Source: Saccopteryx bilineata (Eukaryota; Chordata; Mammalia; Chiroptera; Emballonuridae). Taken from it: DNA of 64,000 nucleotides. The stretch is taken from the NCBI RefSeq assembly GCF_036850765.1, contig NC_089496.1, positions 53,513,613 through 53,577,612 on the forward strand. The letters are read 5' to 3'. Within the stretch, counting starts at the first letter, position 1; each line of letters opens with the position of its first letter. The translations under genes and the position numbers were made by a program. The notes beneath the pieces were generated by a model, which saw only the letters and a program-made list of their open reading frames with translations, was not told the DNA's origin and searched no databases. Below are positions 23,401 to 36,200 of the stretch, piece by piece.

Positions 23401-26400
23401 CCCACCATTCGCCATGTTCCTGGCTTCCTGCCCACTGTCCAGGCTCCAGCTGCTAGGGGTGGGGTTCACAGCTGGAAGGGAACACAGAACAGCTAAAAAC
23501 ACTCTGCCCTTCGAACACCTGAGATCTCAGGAGAAAGTCAGAATTATCTAGAATAAAAAAACATAATCAACTGGATTAAAAAAAAACAACCACCCAACAA
23601 CTCCCCTCCCCCCCAGGAAAGCTCCAGCCTAACCCTTCACTGAGCTGCCCGCCTCACAGTGCTAGCCCCAGCCCACACTTAATTAGGTGACAGCGCGTCT
23701 GCCCAACGTCCCCGAGCGGTCAGGCAGAACCACCGGGCCCTGCGTGGAGAGCAAGCGCGTTCAGAGGCTCGAGAACAGATGGACGGTGCGGTCACTATCT
23801 GAAAGCCCTGGTTTCGGTGGAAATGTCTGGACCTGCGGCACTCGCAGAGGGGGAAGGCAGTGACAAGCCGCCGTGCCGACTGTTGGGTGGAATGATGGGG
23901 TAGGCACGGCCGTACGGCGCCATCCTGCTGACCGGAGGGAGAGAAAAGGACCCTCCTTCCTGAAATCAATGCATTCTACTGAAGCGTGTCCCCAAAATAA
24001 CATCGTGATCATTTAGAATGCGGCCACCGTCATTCCTCCGTGTTCGTAGTCTGCCTGTTGCATGCTTCAGCGACATGCGGAGACACGGAGACACAGAGAC
24101 ACAGACCGACCCCGCTAGGCACCTGGGCCAGGCACACAGGTTTATAAATAGCTGCGGTGCCCTGAGGTTTGCCCAGCAGGACTCTGGGGCTCCCCACAGC
24201 CTGCTCTCCGTACAGACACTGCCCTCTGATGGACACGTCTAGGACTGCAATGTTTTGCCACTCAAATAACTGATAGCGTTCACTGAATGGAGTGAAATGA
24301 CCCCCTTTTAAAAATACCTTTCCTTGGTTCCTTCTAAATGTGCTTTGTGTTTTTCTCTGGGAGCAGGGTTCAGAAAAAGTACCGTGTTCCTGAATGGTCC
24401 GGACTGAGATCAATGCTTGATTTGGAGCATGTAGCAAAATTCGTGTTTTGAAATCAGCTGGGCTGCGCGCTCACTGACTTTGGTCTCTCCCAAGGGAAGG
24501 TTTGATGTGACGGTATCGGTATCCTCAAGTGACAACAGTGTCATCCTTCATGAGGGTGGTCAAAGTGCACTCGACGGGGACACGTCATTAGTGACTCCTG
24601 ATTCCCTGGCTGGTGGGACCGCTGGGGTTTATGAGGCTGGGCCTGAGAGAGGCCAGTGGGTGACCTGCTGTCCCCCTTGGTCACCCCCCCAAGGGAATGG
24701 GGAGGTCGGCCCTGCTGCACAGAGGGACGCTAACTGACCGTTAACTGCAATGCATGTGTGTGTGAGTGTGTGTGTGTGATCCTGAGGCAGAGCATATGTA
24801 TCTGTGTGTCTGTGTGTGTGTGTGTGTGTGTCCCTGAGGCCGGGCATGTGTCTGTGTGTCTGTGTGTGTGTGTGTGACCCTGAGGCCGGGCATGTGTCTG
24901 TGTGTCTGTGTGTGTGTGTGTGACCCTGAGGCAGTGCACATGTGTGTGTGTGTGACCCTGAGGCAGTACAAATGTGTGTGTGTGTGACCCTGAGGCAGTA
25001 CAAATGTGTGTGTGTGTGTGACCCTGAGGCAGTGCACATGTGTGTGTGTGTGTGTGTGACCCTGAGGCAGGGCACATGTGTGTGTGTGTGTGTGTGTGAC
25101 CCTGAGGCAGGGCACATGTGTGTGTGTGTGTGTGACCCTGAGGCAGGGCACATGTGTGTGTGTGTGTGACCCTGAGGCAGGGCACATGTGTGTGTGTGTG
25201 TGTGTGTGACCCTGAGGCAGTGCACATGTCTGTGTGTGTGTGTGTGTGTGACCCTGAGGCAGGGCACATGTGTGTGTGTGTGTGTGTGTGACCCTGAGGC
25301 AGGGCACATGTGTGTGTGTGTGTGACCCTGAGGCAGGGCACATGTGTGTGTGTGTGTGTGTGTGTGTGACCCTGAGGCAGTGCACATGTCTGTGTGTGTG
25401 TGTGTGTGTGACCCTGAGGCAGTGCACATGTCTGTGTGTGTGTGTGTGTGTGTGTGACCCTGAGGCAGTGCACGTGTGTCTGTGTGTGTGTGTGACCCTA
25501 AGGCGGGGCGCACTCCATTATGCACTGCATCGCGACTCTTAAACAGTGTCTGAGTCACCATGAACAACAGACGAGGCTCTGTGTGAGGACACAGGGTGGG
25601 TGGGACCAGGGGACTCAGCCAGGAAGGGGCTGCTTCTGGGACATGCGGCCTGTCATGCCTGTCTCAGGAAGCCAGGGCCTGGCCTCGCTGGCTCCGTGAA
25701 CGACACCGAAAGCCATTTGTCGGAGTCTTTCCTAAATGTGCTCGGATTCCGCTGTGAAGTCCCACGAGGACGCAGTTTTGCTGTTGTTTCTAAGACTGCA
25801 TCGTGCAGGACTGTCTCTCGTCCATCGCCTAAAGGAACATGTCGCCACCAAGGACCCGGAGGGATGGCTGCCCCGCGGACACACGGAAGACAGAGGAAAT
25901 GAAGACAGCACGAACCCAGGCGCGGAGGGCTGACGCGGGGGTGGCCGTACCTACCTTTCTCGGGCGCAGACAGGTTGGGGTCACTGCGAGGCAAGGGCCC
26001 GTCTCCGATGTGGTTGAACAGCAGAAGTCTCTGGAAAGGCACAAGAAGCTATTTTTATGGTGTGGAACGCCGGGTCGGTAGAACCTGAGGTGATTCCCTC
26101 CTTACGGACACTTTTTGTTCAGGACGTTTTTGAACAGGAGACGGTGCCCCTTAGAAACAAACAGCTCCAGAATATTTATGGCCAAAAACGGAAGGCGAGG
26201 CGTGGGTTGAGAGGCAGAGGACACTGCGACTCAAGTGCGTCTTGGATTTTAAATAGAAACGGTAAGTGATTCCTTCAAAATAAAATGTCGGGGAAAAATA
26301 AATGTACTGTGGTGCTCTTTATAAATGCACCTGCTAGACGGGCCGTGTGAAATGCCAGTGGGGATTAAAGAGAACTATTAGCTCAAAAATCTTGAGTGAA

Positions 26401-27224
26401 ATCCTAGAGTAGGTTTCAAACATAGGACCTGGTCACTCTTCCATAATTTTTAAGCTCCAAAAGAAACAAAAAGGCCAGTTTTACAGGGCTCTACCTAACC
26501 TGTGGAAAGCGCAAGGCCTTCGCAGCAGACGCACCACGACCCTGTGTCTTGTTGACGTGTCAGCCACGTACATGCTGCTTGCGGTTTTCCCAGAGCGGGA
26601 AACTTGGGGGGGCGCTCTGAGAGCTCTCCTCGGTGAGCCCCCCATGCTGTCAGCACGCCCCTCCCCCAGAGCAGACGGAATGAGCCGTCGCAGTTCCTTA
26701 GCAACGTCGAGTGGCGGAAGGAAATGAAACAGGCTGGCACTCAGACCTGGATCTGCCAGGCACCAGTGCCGTACCCACAGGGGGACCTGGGCCTCTGGGC
26801 AAGGTCTCCCCAACAGCAGAGGCGGGCCGATCGTGTCCACCCCGCTTGCCCTCCTCCACGTCCAGCGCAGCTACGGACTTCTGCCAGGGTGACACTGTTC
26901 TATGTGTAGAACCGAGCCCGTCAGGTGCCCAGAGGGCCTCGTCCTCTGGTCCTTGCCCAGACTAAGTGGGGTCACTCCAAGTCCACATCCGGGGTGGGAG
27001 GTGAGGGCCACGTCCTCTGACTCCTGAAGGAGACTCCATCCCCCTCCCACCCCCCAGGCATCGCAGGGTAGCAAAGGCAAGCAGAAATGGCTCTGTGCCC
27101 CGGGGTCTCGGGCCGGAATGGACGGCAGCTCTCTGCACAGGTCCAGGCCAGAAGGGAGCCCGCCGGGCACACCTGCCTCTGCTCCACGCTCTTCTGCCAA
27201 GGGGAGCAGTTCTCCAAATCTCTG

Positions 27225-27272
<48 letters not shown>

Positions 27273-30200
27273 AGGCCCGCCTGTCACCAAACACGCCCCT
27301 TGGGACATTTAAGTAGCAGCGGTGACACAGTCAGCTCAGACCGGGGACATCATCTCCCCTTCCCTCTCAGCCTGACTGCTCAGGAAACAGCCCACGAGTC
27401 GCCCTCAGGACATGGCTCCGTGGGAAATGCCGAATCGCTGGCACAGAACACAGGTTCCCCGTCCCCCAGGGGCACTTGCTGTCCAGCACCGCCCAGCCGA
27501 TGCCTCTGGGGTCTCTGCGCACCCATGTCAGCCACTCCAGACTTCCCCTGGGTCTCTACGGCTCTGTTTTCCAACCGCTGGCCCGTGGACCGGCCAAAGA
27601 GTTCACCACCCTGATGTCGTATGAAGAAGACAGGCCCCGTGATCTTCGCTGGACTCACCTACGCTCAGGGTGACTGCCACTTGCCAGCCTGTGTCGTCAA
27701 TGAGACTGCTGGTCAAGCTGTCTCAGATATCTCTGGAACCGGCAGGCTCATGGCAACAACCTTTTGGACCATGCAGGGAATTTACAAATCACGGGCAGCA
27801 GACAAAACACACTTGGATAAACTTAGGTCGTATCTAAGGCGTCACCCACGTGGAGCTCGGAAATCAAGCTCCAGCCTGAACCGTGTGGTGCTGTCACGCA
27901 CGGGAAGATAAACATCCGTTGCGTGTTTCGTTCCTGGCCAGCTGGGTCACCGGTCCCCAAGGGTCAGACGGCTGAAGACCGCCGTCCAAGGGTCTCCTCG
28001 CCCGCCGAGCGGATTACCTGAGAAGGTTCCACGGGTGTCGGGTAGATGGCGCTGCAGGGTCTCTCTCTCGGGGACAGGCAGGCGTTTTCTCTGGAATGTT
28101 TGTGTTTGTCGGACAGCAGAGGAGAAGCTGGGGACGGGCGGACAGACAGGACGGTCAGCACGGCGGGGGGAGGGGGGGTTCTCCCCGTCTGCAGGAGAGC
28201 GCCTGGGTGCTGCGCCAAGCCGGGCCGTGGCCACCAGCTGCAGCACGGCTCTCTGGGCACCGTCCGCCCACCCCACGCCCTGGCACTGACCTCGGGCACT
28301 CGACGGAGCAGAGCTGGTCACGTTGGGCGAAGCAGAGTGGGTAGAACTCAAGCTTGAGGTAGACGGACTGGGCTGGAACACAGGGAAGCCGTCAGCGCAC
28401 GGCACAGAGGCCGCAAGGCATGGACAGACGTCAGACAAAAATCACTGGCGTGGTTTTATTCTCAAGTTAGCCAGGAGGAGGAAAAAGGAGGGGCCTTTTG
28501 GAAATATAGAAATACCTCAGGCCCTTAGGACCCGAGTTCACCAGGAAGCTGAGGTTCTGACTCCGGCCCAAGGGAGGTATCTGTGCCAGGCAGGTCCCTG
28601 CGGGGACTTGGGACCCGTGAGTGGCAGCCCCTGACTGACACAGGAGGACCCCTGCCCATGAGCAGGGAGTACCTCTAAGAGGGGAGACTGTGCCCACCGG
28701 TTTTCTCCAAAAATGTGTTCAAAGCGTACGTTTGGCAACATGCATTAGACCTCTCTTTCAAAGAGAGTGGTGAGGAAAATTCATCTCAGCCTTCCTGAAT
28801 TATTCTACATACCACATGAGCGGTGTATAAATAATGTTTTCTTGTTGTTGCTTGTTGCAAGAGTTACAATGACTCTAAGAGTCCCTAAAAGCTTTATTTT
28901 TTATTTTCCCAAAATAAAAGAACCTCTTTATTATGGAAATGTACCAACCTGTCCAGAAGGACAGAGACTTTACAATGGACCCTTAAACCATGTATTCTTA
29001 ACGGGGTGTGTGTGTGTGTGGTGGGGGAGCCTCTTAGAGATGCTAAGGTGTGGCTATGCGGTGGGTGACAGTTTCCTGGACCAAACAACCAGATCAGAGG
29101 GGGTCTAGCACCAAGCCCGCCCGTGCCAACCTCCGGCTTGCCCTGTCTCCTCCCAGCAGGCGGGGCAGCCCCCGATAGGTCTCTGGAGATGCCGCAGACC
29201 AACAACGCGTGCGTTTAAAGGTTGGCCCGTGGGTCAAGGTCTCACTCATGGGCCCCTGTCCACTAGCAATGGCCGTGCACGCAAATGGGAAGGCTCGGGT
29301 GGAGACAGAAAAGGCATGAACATGACCGGACAGAAAGCTAGTCAAGTACCTGCATGTTAAAGACTTCATCAGAGCTTTCTGATTGCCCTGTAATATTGCT
29401 TACTTCAGCAGAGGCTTGTGAGGACAGTGAAGAGGAGGAGTACCGGTTGGCGGCCGGGTAACTTAACGGGCTGTCGTGGGGGCGAGAGAAAGGGTCGTTA
29501 ACTCAGAACCTGAATCCCACGCCGGCTTGGTTATAAATCCGAAGGAAACAAAAAAGTTAGATCTGTATCTACATCATCTATGTCCGTACCTATCTATGTC
29601 TACCTGTATCTATCTGTATCTATATCTAACTCATCTATATCTGTCTGTATCTATATCTAACTCATCTCTATCTGTCTGTATCTATATCTAATCTATATCT
29701 ACATCTCCATCCCGTCTCGTCGTCTCCGGCTCGCTTCCGTCTAATCCCCACGCTTGAGTCTATTTCTTTCTCATCCTGGTGACGTTCGACCAGCGCCAGA
29801 TGCCGGCAGCGGCCTCGCGGGTTAATTATTTCATTAACGAGAGAGCGGATTTGACAAATTGTGCCCTAGAGAATGAGAGGATCATTCCAGATCGTCTGGC
29901 AGGGATGCCAAACGGCGAGATGATGAAGAGTGTGACTTACCTGCGCCTCGGAATTACCCGGGTGCCATCTGGGCTCATCGAGGCGGGGGCCGAGTTTCTG
30001 CACACCCGGGGGCTTCCGTTCGGAAAGTGGACCGGGCTGGCTTGTAGACAAGCGGAGAAATCCTAGAACAGCGGTGCGGAAAGCGCTTCAGAGGAGTCAG
30101 GAAACCGCCACCACCACCACAAACTCATGAGACCTCAGGCAGGCATTCTCGAGTGTCATGAAACCTTTCCACGGGGCCACTAAGGGGCGTGGCGGCGTTA

Positions 30201-33200
30201 TTCACCTTTCTCTCCTTTCATAAAAACCCAATGCGGCCAAAGACAGACAATGCCATTTCATTCTTTATCTGAGGGCTCCCTGGCACAATGGTGTAGTTTG
30301 GCAGAAGAACCAGAAGATGTCACTGTTGCACACGGCACGGGCTCTCCGACAAACAGCTGGTTTGCCATGGTCTGAGAGCCCCAGGCGCGCGTGTGTGTAT
30401 ACACGTACCTGGATCCCTAAGCTCGACTTCATCACGAAGAACTGGTCGACCAGCTTCTTGTGAAGGGGTCTCATATCCTGAGGTACGAACTTCTCATGCA
30501 CGGCCAACCCAAACTCCAAGATCTGTGCCTGGATGATGCCGCAAGGAAGAGAGTCCTCATCAGGGGGCCGCTCCGCCAAGCGCCCGAGCGGGTCAAGCAC
30601 TGTCCCCGGGCGGCGTGCGTGCAGGGAGGGCGGCGAGGATCGGAGAGGTCCCGCAAGCCAGAAGGCATGGAGGGCGGTTTGAGCTGAGATCTCTCCGATT
30701 CCAAAGACGTGTTGCTCCTATCACCTCCCGTTTCCTTCCCACGCACCTTAGATCTGTAAGGACAACCCCGGCATTCCCCGGATGGGACAGGGGCTGCCCC
30801 ATGTTAGGGCCGGGCGCTTCCCCGAGGGGTCTCTTTTCCACAGGACTCTTCTCTCTGCCACCAGGTTCTTCCGGGCCCCTCCATCCCACCCCCAGATTTT
30901 CAAGATCGGTCCAGGAGGATCAACAATGCACAGGGATTCTAGGATCGCTGCTCTGCCTCTTGCTTTCATTAAAAGTATTATTCCTGGCCCTGGCCGGTTG
31001 GCTCAGTGGTAGAGCGTCGGCCTGGCATGCAGAAGTCCCGGGTTCGATTCCCGGCCAGGGCACACAGAAGAAGCGCCCATCTGCTTCTCCACCCTTCCCC
31101 CCTCTCCTTCCTCTCTGTCTCTCTCTTCCCCTCCCGCAGCGAAGCTCCATTGGAGCAAAGATGGCCCAGGCGCTGAAGATGACTCCATGGCCTCTATCTC
31201 AGGCGCTAGAATGGCTCTGGTTGGAACAGAGCGATGCCCCAGATGGGCAGAGCATCACCCCCGGTGGGCATGCCGGGTGTATCCTGGTCGGATGCATGCG
31301 GGTGTCTGTCTGACTGTCTCCCCGTTTCCAATTTCAGAAAAAATACAAAAAAAAAAGTATTATTCCTGCCCTGACCAGTTGGCTCAGGGATAGAGCATTG
31401 GCCCATTGTGTGGAATTCCCAGCTTCGATTCCTGGTCAGGGCACATAGGAGAAGTGCCCATCTGCTTCTCCACCATACACCTCACATTTCTCTCTATCTC
31501 TCTCTTCCCCTCCTGCAGTCAAGGCTCCATTGGAGCAAAGTTGACCCGGGCACTGAGGATGGTTCCATGGCCTCCACCTCAGGCGCTAGAATGGCTCTGA
31601 TTGCGGCAGAGCAACGCCCTAGATGGGCAGAGCATAGCCCCAGGTAGGCATGCCGGGTGGATCCCAGTCAGGCACATGCGGGAGTCTTTGTCTCTCTGCC
31701 TCTCCCACTTATAACTTCAGAAAAATACAAAAAAAAAGTATCATTCCTTATATTCACTTATACTGCAACAAGGAACTGCTCCCAATCTAAAACTGGATTC
31801 CTGCTTTGAGGACCCAGAAAGGGGGTGGGGGCATAAACGGCCGAGCTTCCTTTGTTCAGCGCTCAACAGTGCTAAAATCCTTTGTGCTGGGTGGCAATGC
31901 TGTCTTTGGCATTGTTAAAACGTGCCCCGTGTTAAAGCAGTCGAGAGAATGATGGCATGGGCTGAAGGAAAGCGAGTCACACGTCACATCCTCTGCATGA
32001 GGTCCTGGAGACCCCACATGGGGAGGTCCCACAGAACCAGCCCTGGAGAGCTGGGCACCCAGCACCCCTCCTAAGGACAACGGTGACTATCGGGAGCCGA
32101 TCAACGACTGCTGGCTGACAAGGTCACAGCAGGAGAAGGCCCACGACTGCTGGCTGACAAGGTCACAGCAGGAGAAGACCCACGACTGCTGGCTGACAAG
32201 GTCACAGCAGGAGAAGACCCACGACTGCTGGCTGACAAGGTCACAGCAGGAGAAGACCCACGACTGCTGGCTGACAAGGTCACAGCAGGAGAAGACCCAC
32301 GACTGCTGGCTGACAAGGTCACAGCAGGAGAAGACCCATGACTGCTGGCTGACAAGGTCACAGCAGGAGAAGACCCACGACTGCTGGCTGACAAGGTCAC
32401 AGCAGGAGAAGACCCACGACTGCTGGCTGACAAGGTCACAGCAGAAGAAGATCAAAAACTGCTGATTGACAAAGTCACAGCAGAGAAGACCAATGGCTGC
32501 GGGGTGACAAAGTCACCGCAAAGGAAAGGCACAACGACACCTCCCCTTTTAATCTTTTGAATTAATCTGGCCTTATATTCCCCCCTTTCCTGGGTGTGTG
32601 CTATTATTTATGGCACAGGGATAATAGTACCGTACTTTCCCTGTAGATTTGTAGTAATTTCTTTGGAAATGAGACAGAAGGTGTAAGTTCCACAGAAAAG
32701 CCTGTAAGCCCCTTGAACTGGGCTCATAAACATAAGAGGCTGGCCATGATATCCCTCATAAAGGGTTAAGTTTGTAGGAGAATTTCTTCTTATTAATCAT
32801 ATTAGAAAGAATAAAGTTAGAACTTAACTAGTGTATGAATATAGTAAATGAATAAAGTTTAACTAGACATTAGAATCTTAGGTAAAGTGTAGTGGAGTGG
32901 CCTGTTGCGTGGCCTTGGATAGGAGTGCAGCTGGCAAGTAAAGAATGTTTTGTTAAAAGACTTGTTTTGTCACTGAAGGCAGTTGCTGGGTTTTTCTCAG
33001 TAAAACATTCTCATGAGATTTTTGTATTTTCCAAGAATAAGGAGAGAAATGTGGTGGGATTCATAGTAGCAATGGCAATTAATGCCTTCTGATATTATGT
33101 TGCTACTAGCTATCTTGCAGGTGCACTCTATGTATCTTTAAGTAAAAGTTACTCTTAATGCTATGTTAGTTTCTTAAATAGCAAGCCTTTTGTAGTCTTG

Positions 33201-36200
33201 TGAAAATAGAATTAGGACACTACATGAACTCAAGGCTATTTGCCTGAGCAAGCAGTGGTCCTTTGCTAGTCCTTGATGATTTCGTCTGCTCTTTCTGCGC
33301 CCTTGACTCACAACAACAGTAAAATAGAGTTATTAATTAGTACTAATCTTTTAGAAGTTTGTACCGATATTGTTATTACTATTCAAGTTATTGTGTAACT
33401 GTACTTTGAATAACTTACCACATGACTTGTAGCTTATAGATATGAATTACTGTTATCTAGAAATATGTAACCATAGTGAAACTAAAACAATGATGTATTC
33501 AAAATACCATGTGATTGTAACTTAGTGTGTGTGCATAAAAAGTAAAGTTAGGCCAGCCATTGGCAGAGATGCCTGGCAGTAAATGCTAACCAGAGAATAA
33601 AGAGAAAGAAAAGAATTCGGCTCTCTCACTCGATTTCGCCAACGCCGTCTCTTCCTGTGGGACCCCTGGATCCCCCCCCGGGGCTGGACCCCGGCAGGTA
33701 ACAACTCCCAGCCACCACCAGCTCGTCAGCATAAAGGTAAAAACATCTGAAATAACCCCTAGGGCCCCTCTGGAGGGGACAGTTTGAGTGGAGTGTATGT
33801 GTGAGGCACAGAAGAGTCCAAGCTCTGGGATGCATGAATCGGGGCAGTGTCTGTGGGTCCGCCAAATGGTTCATCGGAACCACCTCACAGAGGTCCAGAG
33901 GAGGGCGTGGCTGGCCCCCTACGACCACGGCCCCACAAAAGTGATATGACCCACCCAAGGGCACAGGTTAGAGACCTGGTGTTCCTTAGGCACGGCTCTT
34001 CCCACAGGGGCCCGGGAACGTCACCAGGCAGGATGTGGAGAGAACACAGGTGCCCTGATTTTATTCTTCTTAAGAGGCGTCTTCCCCTTTCTCATTTGAC
34101 TTTGGGGAAAGAGTTCCGCCGGCCGGGACACAGCAGGAAAGAGCCCCGGGAGTGAGGAAAACACTCAGGGGAGACGGCGCTCGGGTTAAAGACCGACTTC
34201 CAGCACCCCCTACATCAGTCCCGGGTCACCCCATCGTCCTGAGAACTGCACGGGCCACACGGCTCAGCTCCAGCACCCACACCACCCCTGGGGCCCCCCG
34301 GAGAACCTAGCCTTGTCCTCTGTTCCCCTGCGGGCCAGATGCAAGTGACTCCCTTCTCTTTCCCGGAAGCTGCACCCTCACCCTCCTCCAGCCCTGGCCC
34401 CTGTCCACGGCCACGGCCACAACTCCGCCCCCAGAATTAGGGTCTGTGGACTGAGCCCACGGAGCACAAAATACAGACCGAGACCGCCTCACCACGGACT
34501 AATAATCCAAGGAGCATGCTGTTGTTTGTTTGTTAACTTGGTGTTACCCAGTGGGAAGAGAGGCCATATTTTATCACACACATCCCATTTTTCACGGGCA
34601 TAAAATATCTTCATTTCTAAATTAACATAGCCTTCCAAGCCCCACGTTGCCTACTTCAGAGGTTTGCAAACCATACTCAGGCCAAGAGCTAGTGGGACGG
34701 CCGCCGCCTGTTCTTGGTACTCGACGGGACCGAATGCATACAAACAAGCCAGGCCTCTCTGGTGCAGAGAATGGTGAGGCTGTGTCTCTAGTTCTGTCCG
34801 GTCTACAGGCTTCCTCTGCCAGAGAGGATACATAAAGCTCGACCGTTTATGCCCCCACCCCCTTTCTGGGTCCTCAAAGCAGGAACCCTGTTTTAGATTG
34901 GGAGCAGTTCCTTGTTGCAGTATAAGTGAATATAAGGAATGATACTTTTTTTTTTTGTATTTTTCTGAAGTTATAAGTGGGAGAGGCAGAGAGACAAAGA
35001 CTCCCGCATGTGCCTGACTGGGATCCACCCGGCACGCCCACCAGGGGGCGATGCTCTGCCCATCTGGGGTGTTGCTCTGTTGCAACCAGAGCCATTCTAG
35101 CGCCCGAGGTGGAGGCCATGGACCCATCCTCAGTGCCCGGGTTTTGAAACAACATCCCCTGAGCGGCCGCTTCCTCCCTATAACTTCTGAGTGAGGCGCC
35201 CGTCAGCTCATTCCAGTATACATGTATCTATCTAGTCATTTATTCTGAGTCGGACTGAATTCATCTGAGCACAAATTTTTGAAAAGCGGAAAGTCCGCAT
35301 CAGACCTACAGCCAGTCTTTAGGAGAAGACCATTTAGAGAATGTTCCAAAAGATTCGTGAAATTGTTTGTTATATGGGGCTACACATGCTTCAATTTACT
35401 TTTGCATCCAAGGGGGGGGGAGTGTAGGAATGAGCAGTCTGGATCACGTGACAAGTGCACCTGTAACTCCTGACAACCAGTGGTGCAGAGAGCCGTGCAC
35501 ACGGACAGGGCCCGGGGGAGCAGGCCCAGGATCGCAGGGGTGAGAGAAGTGACCGGCGTCGGCCCCTTACCTGCTCGAGCATCAGCTCTCTCAGCCGAGC
35601 GATTTTCTCTCCATCTTCGGGGTGACTTAAGATATATTCTTTGACAAAGAATGCCTGGTGAGAGAAGGAATAGCCAGTTCACTTTGGGGAGAGCTACATA
35701 GGAAGTTGAAAGACACTGATGTTGTTAAAAGCCTGGCACCTTTCAGGAAGTGCCCCCCCCCGCCCCGGCCCCGCCGTACGCCATGCTCGGGGAGCAGGCA
35801 GAGTGATTGATTCCTGGGATGGGCGGCTGGTCAGAATGGGAACATAAGGGAAGGGCTGCTGGAGGAGAATCGGAGACTGGATAAGAAGTTTTGGTAAAAT
35901 ACAGAGAAAATCCAAATAAATAAACTCTATGGCATTACATTCCTTAAAAGAAAATGCCTTCAGATTCAGTATGACCAGGGTGGTGGCTGCAGCTCCCCAG
36001 CTATTGTGCTGTTCCGTTCAAAACTAAGAGGGCAGACAGTCTGGTAAAGTATCTCCTAAACAGGATCAGACTTCTCTTGTTTATTTGTTTAGTTTTTCTT
36101 AAGTGAGAAATGGGGAGGCAGAGAGGCAGACTGCCACATGTGCCCAGACTGGGATCCACCTGGCAAGACCCCTACGGGGCAATGTTCTGCCCATCTGGGG

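Noticed and set aside
24629..25567. Long His-Thr-rich and Cys-Val-rich open frames (up to about 310 codons)
   Set aside because: They are translations of the TG-rich compound minisatellite and exist in several frames on both strands.
32101..32455. Serine-rich or Cys-rich repeat protein on the minus strand
   Set aside because: The 39-bp period is a multiple of 3, so several frames stay open; the sequence is the U3 repeat of an LTR.
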